Shown here piece after piece: positions 54,590 through 64,000 of a stretch of 64,000 nt of DNA. The stretch is taken from NCBI GenBank assembly GCA_016648135.1, contig JADDOH010003994.1, forward strand, positions 186,001 through 250,000, given 5' to 3'. How positions within the stretch are numbered: the stretch's first letter is position 1; every line of letters begins with the position of its first letter. This DNA is from Agrypnia vestita. Taxonomy: Eukaryota > Arthropoda > Insecta > Trichoptera > Phryganeidae. The translations under genes and the position numbers were made by a program. The notes under the pieces are model-generated. The model saw only the letters and a list, made by a program, of their open reading frames with translations, ran no database searches and was not told the DNA's origin.

Positions 54590-56950
54590 AAGAAGTACGA
54601 ATAAAAAAAAAATCCATTTTTTAATTTATTAATTTTATTCGTCCGATTCAACTTTGATATTAGGCGTCGAAGAAAATGTTAAATTAGATAATTTAGGGTT
54701 ATGTTGGATTTAGATTTCCAATATCTCTGCTTAACTTCGGTATAGAAAAAAAACTTTAAAAAAAAATGCACAACATTTATTTAATTGATTCTGATCAAAA
54801 TTTGGTTGCTAGAGAATTTCATCCTAAATGAAGCGATTTAATAATTAAGTTAAGGAAAAATATAAATAAAATCAGCAGTTTATTACTTTTCAAATATATG
54901 GATGATTTATTCGATATATATTCACATGTATGTTTAAGGCGGTACATTCACTGCAAGTGCATATTTTTTACGAAAATGTGGGTTTTTATTATTCATTTAT
55001 ATCAGAATGTATATGATAGATTGCAATTTTTTTAGGGCGATACTTAGATAGAACCTTTATTCTTATATAAAAGTAATAAACTAAACATTATTTACAATAA
55101 TTAAGAAAAATATAGACATTAATCCACAGGCCGCGGCAAAAAAAACCTTTTTAATGTTCCCGGGCGTAGAGTGGTTCGTTTAAAATTTCTATGTAAGCAT
55201 AATATGTTTTTTTATACGTATAAAGTTTACTTAATTATCTAGAATCCGTACGTAGGAAATTAAGAAATATTCAATATTAAAAAAGATATAATTTTTGAAA
55301 CATGCTTAAATATTTACGCTTTTTGGTCATTTTCAAACGTTGTTTATTCATATAAAAAGATGATTTTAAACAATATATTGTATCTATATTCGCACTTTGA
55401 GTCTTCATTCACTATTAAAAAGCTAAATTTTATATAAAAAACACGTTAATTATTATTTTAAAATAAAAATTCTAAAGTATGAAAAACGACATCGTCAACG
55501 TCAGAATCCATGTTAGATGCCGTCTGGCCACGGCAGAGGTCAGTCGTGTTTATGTAGCCGAATATTCCTCGTAATTTATTTCACTATTCCTTGTACTTTT
55601 ACGCCAAATTTGACATTTATATGAATTATTATTATATAATACGCTCAAAAGCAATTGATATCTCCCATATATTAAGGTTTTATATGGATTTTCGAAAGGT
55701 TTCATCCTTTTTAAACTTTGAACTTGCGTCACATGTCAGTTTCGGTATTATCTTAATTCAACAATTGTTCCAGATCATTTGAGGTATCAAGATACATACT
55801 GTACGCGCCGTGCGCATGCGCGTTCGCGTCTCCCATGTATTTATTTCTTGTTTAATATTAAAGGTATTCATTATGATATGAAAAGAATTATTAATATGTT
55901 TTTTAAATTCTATTCAGTAAGTAATTATCGGACGAAAATAAAATACGGGAATTTGTCGATAGATAAAATAATACATTTTGATACACAGTACGCACGTGGG
56001 GCTAGGTGATTGTTTTGTATTGTCATATTACGATATGCATTGATTTAAAAAGGAGTTCAGAATTATTACTATGATTCTTAAATTATTTACGGAAAATAAT
56101 AAGTCGACTCAAATAATATAAGATCATTTGTCTAAAGTTAAATAAGTAAATATTTTGATACGTGAGGTACTTCTGTGGGGATACCTGACGCGGACGAAAG
56201 CAAAGAATATGTGACCATCTCTTTCTATCAAACCTTACTGTTTTAGCAACGTATGTACCATAAATATGTAACGAACGTATAATTTTCATTCGATTTGCGC
56301 TCAGATGACATTTCGCGCACGGCTTGAAAGGACATGATCTATCGATGTAATTTGACAGCTATGCATGTTTGTGAATCGGCTGTGCCGCCTTAATGGTACC
56401 TTCTTATCTTTTTGGTTCGAAATTACTTTTTTGGGTTTTTTCACTTAGTTTTTAGGTTTTCTCCGCGAACATGAATAAATTAATTATTTTGAAAATTTTT
56501 ACGCTCGGTTTATGGGGAGCCGCAGACTTCTTTACCGACTCCTCTTAACTGCTGAAGCAGTTTGTACGAGTCGTTACTGAGCGTTAATGAGAAACAAGCG
56601 AAGCATTACTAAAAAAAAAGTTTTTATACATAATTTGTAACTACTATTCCCATTTGGTGTACTGAAAAATTTTAGCTCAATTATGTACAAATTCTTTATA
56701 GATATATAGGTACAAGCATTATCAATGCTTTAATTCTATTATATATTACTATATACGATTTATATTAGAGATTGAATACTATTAATATAAATAGTACATA
56801 GGTAGGAGGTCTGAAGTATGCGTGCAATTAATTATAATTCATTGTTCAATTTTTTTAATAAATTTTCATTCCCTAGACACATGTTTATTTTAAGTATAAT
56901 ATAAGATCATATTTAATTAATATATGCGCCGTCGATATATTTAATTTAAC
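54590..56950. other. AT-rich stretch, nothing recognised
   Basis: Several 60-76 codon frames on both strands show no motif. Confidence 0.45.
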
Positions 56951-56955
56951 CAGCT

Positions 56956-57003
56956 TATATTATTTTGAATATGACATCTATGATTCATATTCAAAATAAT
57001 ATA
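56956..57003. repeat. Perfect 19-bp AT-rich hairpin
   Basis: TATATTATTTTGAATATGA and its exact complement, separated by CATCTATGAT. Confidence 0.9.
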
Positions 57004-57559
57004 ATTCATTACATTAAATTATCATTAATTAATATTACATTAAAGAATAAGTACAGTGGTATGTAAATATTTTAACTAAGAATAAATGTTGGTCGTGTCT
57101 TATTCTGTTAAACATTTCTGTAGCCGACTTTTGTTATGTAAATTCAATCATTCTCATTGCGTCTTATTCCTTCTTTTCCGTTCAAAATTTCCCATTGGTT
57201 TTTAGCGCCCTGGAAATAATATAAATTACATTATCTGTCACGTTTTCTAATCGAAATTTAAGATAATATATGTATTATTTAAAATATTTTTTCCAGTAAA
57301 TTGTTGATAATTTTTACTTATTTATATTCCGTTATCTTTTGATTTATTTACTTAATACACAGATAAAGTTGCAAAATTTTTGAATATATATTTTTATTTT
57401 CCCATTTACTTGGGGCTGTCTCTTGTGGAACGAAAGCACTAATATATCTTGCCCTGGTGGTCTTGTAATTAATACAGGTTTGGAGGTTGGTGGTACTTTA
57501 GAGAAACTGCTTTTAGATCACTACCCGTCATGTGATGGGAAAACTCCAAAGGCGTAGAA

Positions 57560-57905
57560 TGTTTGATGATTTTATTATCTCGATAAAACAAGTACAAGTT
57601 ATACGTGAGTAAGATTACAAAAACAATGATAGATATTACAAGGGCGATAGCCTCCGGCTTTACGCCGGGGGTCGATGGAAGACTGAAATGCCCGTATAGG
57701 GCGTGGGCGGCTTTTTATATGATTTGCGAACAAAGAAGTTTCTTGAAGTCTGGCTGTATGTGTGTAGATATGCTGACATCGCGGTGGCCTACATCGTGAG
57801 CGCGTGTACCCTGCTCGTGCCTCGATTTGATTATGCGGCATTCTTGCCACGTATGTGTGTGTGTGTGGCCTAGATTGTTGGTTTATGTATTGTGGTATGA
57901 AATGC
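57560..57905 (-). mobile_element. LTR-like promoter region, unclassified
   Basis: On minus: CATATAAAAAGCCG (TATA box, about 57711-57724) in a GC-richer region (CCCCCGGCGTAAAGCCGG), with AATAAAATC about 145 bp downstream (57568-57576). This is the layout of a U3-R-U5 LTR, but it matches neither family A nor B and no terminal TG/CA pair with a target duplication could be fixed. A host promoter is the alternative. Confidence 0.3.
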
Positions 57906-58202
57906 TACACAGGCACTCTTCATCCCATTTTCTTTTCACTAACAGATTGCTTGAGGTCGTCTTCTTTGTCTTCTGTCAGTATTGATATTTAGTTCTGCTC
58001 CTCAAATTAAGTGACCATACGATCTCTGCCTGGCTTTTCCTATCTTCCGGTGCATCTGTAAAATTTTAACCACTGACGTACATTCCGAATCATCTCGTCT
58101 CGTGGAGATTAGTTGTCACGTAATCTGTAGTTGATCTACAGATTTACGTCACAGGTACGGCAAAGACCTTGAAATAAAGGGTAGCTCTTGATGAAAAAGA
58201 CA

Positions 58203-58330
58203 ATGTTAAACTATTTATTTATTTTTATTTAAAGATCCATTCAAGGCCATAAAACACCTTTTAAATACTAAAGGTCCTTCTTAGGACCACAAAAAAGAAC
58301 ACAAAACGGTCTAATAAGGCCACTAACACT
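58203..58330 (-). repeat. LINE-like 3' tail
   Basis: Minus strand GGTCCTAAGAAGGACC, TTTTATGGCCTTGAATGG and a terminal AAATAAAAATAAATAAATAG tract, similar in style to the tail at 33540-33590 (AAGCCCATAAGGACG then AATAAATAAATAAA). Confidence 0.45.
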
Positions 58331-58339
58331 GCTTGATGC

Positions 58340-59257
58340 ATTTTACCAAATTATCTGTTTATTTGATTTGGATTAATTGTTCACGATATAAGCAAAGATG
58401 ACATTATCTTCATCATCTCGCAAAGATTAGTAAACCATCATTGTGTTGACAGCATTTGTTGTGATTTGAATACAAATGCGTAAAATATTGAATGCAAGAT
58501 GCTACTTTTGGAAATATTTGTAGTAAATTGTTTGGATGGGTCTGTGCGTCTCCTATACAATTTTTATATCAGAAAAATCCACTACAAAAAAGGAAAATTT
58601 ACCATACCTTAGAGATTTCTGCAATAGACAGGCCCCAGCCATATATGCGAGATGAATTGTATAAATATTCGTATCCTCGCCGGGGGACACATTTCTTCTC
58701 CATGATTTATTTTGTCTGGTTTTGAAATTTGAAGCAGTCACAGAAGACTAATCGTAAAATTTATTAAAAAGTAAGTCTTTGACGATCACGAACTTAATGG
58801 ACAGGCCACGATGAAACAATTTGATGTATATTTTTTTAGTTCACTCCAAGGAAGCATTTATAGAATCGCCATCTTAATAATTAGATTGTGTATAATGTCA
58901 TGGTTTTACGAAAATATTTGTAATTGTAATTATGTGTTCATAAGCAAAACCATCAATAATTAATAAAAATAGTAAATACCCGTTTGAAAAAGGTTATCTG
59001 GCAGTAGTGGCCGTTTTAAAATCAATATCTGCTCTGGAAAATTTGTTTGTAAGTTTTAGAAGCATTTTACCAATAAATAAATAAATTTTAAAATAAAATA
59101 TTTTTAAATAAGTTAAAAATACTTTGTTTCAATTTTGCTTGGATTGCATAGTGGAAGATTTATTTTTGAAGTTCTGAATTGCAAAATATGTATTTATAAT
59201 AAAACTGTATAATAACTGTAACCCGTTTAAATGTTTTATTTATATTAATTCTATATA
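58340..59257. other. AT-rich stretch, nothing recognised
   Basis: No supported gene or repeat. Confidence 0.5.
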
Positions 59258-60372
59258 TTAGGTCCTTACATATGAAATTGATGTTTTGCCGTACTGGCAA
59301 ATTTGATCTCAAATATCTTCTCTTTGGTTAGGAATTCCAAATCCAAATTTATACAGCTATTTACTCATGTATTTGTGTTTTGAAAATAATAATTCATTTG
59401 TTTTTTCCTCAATTGTTTTTTTCTTTGCGTCACTCAGTTTACAAAATGAAAAACTTGAAATATCGCGTTATTTACGAGTACGAGTTCCACCGTGGCACCA
59501 GTGCTGCAGAAACGGCTCGAAGGATTAATGATGTGTATGGCGACGGTGCCGCAAAAGAAAACACAGTGCGTTTTTGGTTCCAACGTTTTCGTTCTGGAAA
59601 TTTCGACCTGCAGAACAAGCCCCGTGGACGGCCGGAGACCAAAGTTGATAATGAAGAATTGAAGGCTATTGTGGAAGCGGATCCATCGCAAACCACATCC
59701 GAGTTGGCTGCAGGCTGCGGTGTTAGTGATAAAACTGTTTTAATCCACCTGAAGCAAATTGGTAAGGTGAAAAAGCTTGAAAGGTGGGTACCTCACGAAT
59801 TGAGTGAAGCAAATCAACAAACGCGCGTTGACTGCTGCGTTGCATTACTCAACCGGCACAATAATGAAGGGATTTTAAATCTTAAATCTGGCCATATGAT
59901 TACGGCAGATGTCTATTGTCAGCAACTGCAAACCATGATGGAAAAGATAGCTGCTAAATAACCGAGGCTGGTTAATCGCTCTAGGCCACTGCTGCTTCAT
60001 GATAACGCTAGACCACACACTGCACAACAGACGGCTACCAAATTAGAGGAGCTTCAATTGGAATGTCTAAGACATCCACCGTACTCTCCGGACCTTGCCC
60101 CAACAGATTACCATTTTTTTCGAAATTTGGATAACTTCTTGTAAAGGAAAAAATTCAACTCCGATGGGGCAGTCCAAACCGCCTTCAAAGATTTTATTGA
60201 TTCCCGTCCGAATGGTTTTTTTAGTAAAGGGATCGATGAACTACCTATGAGATGGCAAAAGTGCATAGATAGCAATGGTACATACTTTGATTAAATAAAA
60301 ATATTGTAATAAAAAAAAATCGGCTTTATGTTCCTCCCATACTAAACGCCAATTTCATATGTAAGGACCTAA
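59258..60372 (+). mobile_element. Mariner element (cecropia-like), copy B, internally deleted
   Basis: 1115 bp with the same TTAGGTCCTTACATATG inverted ends as copy A and TA flanks (59256-59257, 60373-60374). It is shorter than copy A by 185 bp because of one internal deletion at about 59880. The ends are intact, so the copy could in principle be moved by transposase supplied in trans. Confidence 0.96.
59446..60294 (+). pseudogene. Mariner transposase, in-frame deletion plus two nonsense codons
   Basis: From ATG 59446 the frame runs 283 codons to the normal DSNGTYFD end, against 345 for copy A. The N-terminal DNA-binding half is intact: MKNLKYRVIYEYEFHRGTSA, a first helix-turn-helix, GRP linker (NKPRGRPETK), second helix-turn-helix and WVPHEL. 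A 62-codon in-frame deletion after GILN removes the TCDEKW block with the first catalytic Asp. The junction carries TTAAATC twice, a sequence present at both deletion edges in copy A. Two CAA-to-TAA changes then stop the frame (59959 and about 60142). HDNARPH and PPYSPDLAPTDYHFF with the other two Asp remain. The first stop would leave about 172 residues: a catalytically dead protein with the DNA-binding domain. Confidence 0.95.
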
Positions 60373-60761
60373 TATATAAATAAAGAAATAACAATAAGAT
60401 GAAACTCTATAGATATTTTAACAAATAAAACGAATTTAAAGTTATATTTATTGAAAAAAAAATTAATACATAAATCAAATTTGTATATAGGTATTTAGGT
60501 TTCCGAAAATTAGTGAACCTTAAAAAAGCGTTGGTGGCGATTTCAAAGAATCAAAAAAGAACAAATTATGTCTATGTGTACTCGTACGACAATTTGACAC
60601 TACTATGTAAATGGGGAAAAGCAGGATGGAAGAGCTGTGGGTTGGTGACTCAGGATGGTAGACTCGGTTAGCATGTGTTCGGTAGCGGATACGACACTCG
60701 GCGCTGCTATTTTTTTATTTTATTTCATATAGATTTATCAATTTTTTTATCTGAAGAAGTA

Positions 60762-61212
60762 TAAACTCGAATAGAGATGGCAAGAAGCGCGTTTCTCAGA
60801 TTGAGATCGTTTTTTTCTAACAGTGACCTAAGCCTTCAACTTAGAATGCGTATGTTCGATATTATATTTTTGCCATTTTCTTATATGGGGTGGAGACACG
60901 GACATTTAACCAAGAAATTATTCAAAAAGTCGACATGTTCTATAAATGCACATTGAAATCTTCCTGAGGATAAAATGACGAATGTTGAAGTTTTCCGGCG
61001 TATGGAAAAAGACGAGAAGTATTGCGAACTATCAATACAAGAAAGCTGAAGTATATTGGACATATGATATATGACATATGACATATGATATATGACCAAA
61101 CAGTCTATACCAACTCATCATCCAGGGGACGACAAGTCGTAAAAGAACTGTAGGAAGACGCCGCATCTCATGGCTGTGTAACTTGAGGGATTGGTATAAG
61201 AACAAGAATTTT
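60762..61212 (+). pseudogene. LINE reverse transcriptase C-terminal remnant, family 'IMQGKI'
   Basis: Reads RIEMARSAFLRLRSFFSNSD, LSLQLRMRMFDIIFLPF, then DKMTNVEVFRRMEKDEK, KYIGHM, LIIQGTISRKRTVGRRR-like text in shifted frame and ISWLCNLRDWYK. Same family as 16410 and 31362 but extending further 5'. A GACATATGATATAT-type tandem expansion (about 61062-61096) replaces the short GHIMRG region. The last residues are lost in a T-rich run. Confidence 0.88.
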
Positions 61213-61214
61213 TT

Positions 61215-63700
61215 TTAAGGTGGGTGGTATTATTCCGGTACCGGTATATGTGAAAATAAAGCACAAAGTCAAAAGTGAGAAAATATTACAAAATTTTCTA
61301 TAACGATATTTATAAATTTCCATGATTTTCAAGTTTTATATGAGACAGATTTCGTGGTTATATTGAAGATATTTTGACTACGCAGGGGCACACACACACA
61401 AAGAATGTCCCCTCTAATATATATACAATGTCGCGACCATGAGGAAGACCTCTAAGCATATGCGGTGGTAATAGAATAATACAAGAAACCTTGGTTAACA
61501 CGATCGCATTTGTATCACATTATTTAGCTATCGTCTTCAAAATACAAGAACCTACTTATATTCTTAAAATTATACAGTTTTTCCATTGAATAGTTTTCAT
61601 ATAAGTACATGTAGTTGAACATAAAATATATGACTTATAATTGATTAAAAATTGATAATGGCCCCATAAGGCGAAACGCGTCTCATAAATGAAAACAAGT
61701 AGGTTTAACATAAAAATAACTGCGTTTTTATTTTCATACGTGTAAGAAATCCTATTATTATTGGCATACAAAATATTGATGGGGTCGTATAAAATAATTA
61801 AAATATTTCTTAATACAAAAAAAATCATTAATTTAAAAGCATTTTCTTCTACTCATTAGAAGGAAAAAATAAACATTCAACAAACCTGGATTTCTTCTGC
61901 TCTGTCTCTTTTCCTTTTTGAGGAAGACCAGGTTTGATCACAAAAAAACAACAAAAAATCTGTCCAGAGAACTTTGTGTGTGCTTTCTCCTTAAGGTGTT
62001 AGTTACGGCTGTCATAATGTCTGGTCATTCCAGAGTTGCAGACCAGGGGCATGCAGTGGGAACATTGAACCATGACTTAACGTAATAGGTATATTTTGAA
62101 AAAAAAATCGAAATATATCATGTATCTCGTAATATTCCCATCATAATTGTTTTCATATTATTCGCATTTAAATATATCGTAATATTCTATCAGATAAAAG
62201 ACATATTAATATATTTTAATGTGATGAGAGATATTTTTTTAAAATACACATTTTAATATTATGCGGTTACTTTGACATGTATTTATTGAAAAAGTTCATT
62301 AGTTACTATGGTTTTCTTACAAATGCGGATCGGGGATATTTTATTCTAGACATTTGATTCTGATTTAAATTTGTTCGTGATTTAAACGTACACATATACG
62401 ACATGTTAAAACACCGAGAACTCTTTGGCACATTACCTCAAAGGGCGCCATTCGTTTGAACTCAAAACAAAATCGGATAGGCTTCGGCTCCGCAACATTT
62501 TGTATATCATCATCCCTTTGAACATTTGTTCTTTCTGTAGGCGGCTCCCGAGGGAATCAAGATTCACAGAATGATGATTACAGACCTTACAAGTGACAGT
62601 TATTTTACAAATTCAGACGATCGTAAAGCGTTTCAAATCCAGTATACGTTTATAACACGGAATCAATTAATTTTCTTAACGTTTACATTGAAACAATTGA
62701 ATGAAATTCGCATTTTAATGTATTAAGTAAAAGCGCGAAATCTCCACGGACACGGACATTTAATTAAAAATAAACTTTCTACCAGGTTAAAGGGATACTT
62801 TAATTTCTCTTAAAATGCAAACTCTGTGTTTTAACTTTGTGCAAGAGTTTTTCATTGTGAGAAAATAGGTATGTGAAACTGAGTATAAAATTCTACAGAG
62901 ATGAACTAAATCCCTTCTTGAGAAAAGGGGATTCTCGCCTATAATTTAAACACACTTAAAATGAAGTTTATATAGTATTTATTCTTGCATTATTAAACAC
63001 TTTTATTATTTTATTATTTTATTATTTTTAAACAGAACATATTTTTAACAAAATACATTATTTTTTTAAAAATATTTAATTTCTTTCCTAACCCAGTCTC
63101 TTCAAATAAAAACATCTTTATGTAAAAAAGAGCGAATTGTTTACTAAGATAATATACTTTTAAAGGGTTTTTAAATTTTATAATTGTGTCAAAATTTACA
63201 AGCTCGTAGTAATTATTTTTTTAAAAAGTAAGTCTAACGTATTGGAACCAGCCGTGGCACCCTTACTTTAATGAACGTTTGCTTATATCTATATATTTTG
63301 GTGGTGTGTGGTTACCTAATGATATATTTTCGTAATTGTTTTTTTCGTCCAGTGGATAATAAAAATATCTGCCAAAATAACTAAAAAATCTCAATATTTT
63401 AACAAGTTACCATAATAAGTTATTATGATTCGCTATTTCAATATTGAATCATAAAAAAATACTGATATCAATAATAATGTATTATAGTACTTTTAACGAG
63501 ATTGTTGCTTCAGTAACAGAGTGAAAGTTCATTTTATATATTTTTTAAATTTAAACAATTCATATTAAAATATTAATTAGAACTGGTTCTAATGTTCTAA
63601 TGTTGCCCCTGAGGAAAATGGGTATCTGAACTGAAAGTGCTTAGGCTTAATTATTATTATTATTCAAACAGTGGATTAAAACTAAGTGTGAAAATTTAAA
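61215..63700. other. AT-rich stretch, mostly nothing recognised
   Basis: A GC-richer part at 62400-62600 is open on minus for 57 codons and ends at an AG|GTAATG donor-like site. It is not recognised. (CA)n at 61388-61400. Confidence 0.4.
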
Positions 63701-63705
63701 AAATA

Positions 63706-63742
63706 GATATATATATTATATATATATATATATTATATATAT

Positions 63743-63782
<40 letters not shown>
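63706..63782. repeat. (TA)n tract
   Basis: About 75 bp of TATATA with ATTATATA interruptions. Confidence 0.92.
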
Positions 63783-63788
<6 letters not shown>

Positions 63789-64000
63789 ATTCACAGAAAT
63801 TAATTGGTGAAATACAAAACAATTCTTTATAGGTATTGATAATATCCTTCAAGAGTGATCATAATACTTCCAGGTTTTTTTTACTTATGATTAACCACTA
63901 TCATAAAACCTGCCACTACGTGTTTAATGAAGCAAAATACAATTTATTTAATAATTATTTCATCAGGTCATCGACAGAACAGACCGAATAAGAAATGAAG

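Noticed and set aside
59380..59961. Functional mariner transposase
   Set aside because: The 193-codon frame lacks the first catalytic Asp block, and two stop codons interrupt the remainder.

Overview
The window looks like gene-poor, AT-rich nuclear DNA of an insect. The grounds are cecropia-type mariner copies, gypsy-group solo LTRs with 4-bp ATAT target duplications, many 5'-truncated non-LTR retrotransposon 3' ends, tRNA-derived SINEs, a Helitron terminus of the kind common in insects, and no bacterial or organellar gene order. I cannot name the species or order from the sequence alone. No complete host gene is visible. The longest open frames are transposon remnants or antisense shadows of them.

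Layout. 0.6-1.2 kb: a tRNA-derived SINE, a dispersed repeat and an AT tract. 1.8-3.1 kb: a full-length but broken mariner (minus). 3.3-4.8 kb: a non-LTR reverse transcriptase remnant split by a SINE plus a foreign ORF1 fragment. 5.1-12 kb: LTR pieces, a Helitron 3' terminus, an L2/CR1-like RT scrap, four copies of one SINE family, a Helitron-like block with 130-bp tandem repeats and a solo LTR. 12.6-25.3 kb: more 3' ends of at least four LINE families, LTR fragments and an unclassified terminal-inverted-repeat family. 27.9-28.4 kb and 47.2-47.5 kb: long foldback elements sharing a GATGAAG/CGAAAC core. 31.9-32.1 kb (minus): the best candidate for a real host coding exon, with consensus splice sites and three cysteines. 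32.9-33.9 kb: a hAT-like non-autonomous element. 34.0-34.4 kb and 51.0-52.5 kb: a second foldback family. 36.5-36.7 kb (minus): a possible TATA-promoted first exon with a signal-peptide-like segment. 37-48 kb: more LTRs, LINE ends, a 68-bp tandem repeat and a perfect hairpin. 59.3-60.4 kb: a second mariner copy with an in-frame deletion that removes the first catalytic Asp. 60.8-61.2 kb: another LINE end. The remainder is AT-rich DNA in which I see no feature.

How the parts relate: apart from the two possible minus-strand host exons (31.9 and 36.6 kb), which could belong to one secreted-protein gene with a transposon-filled intron, everything recognised is decayed mobile DNA. I did not find a convincing new functional system. 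The most unexplained structure is the foldback family with the shared core.
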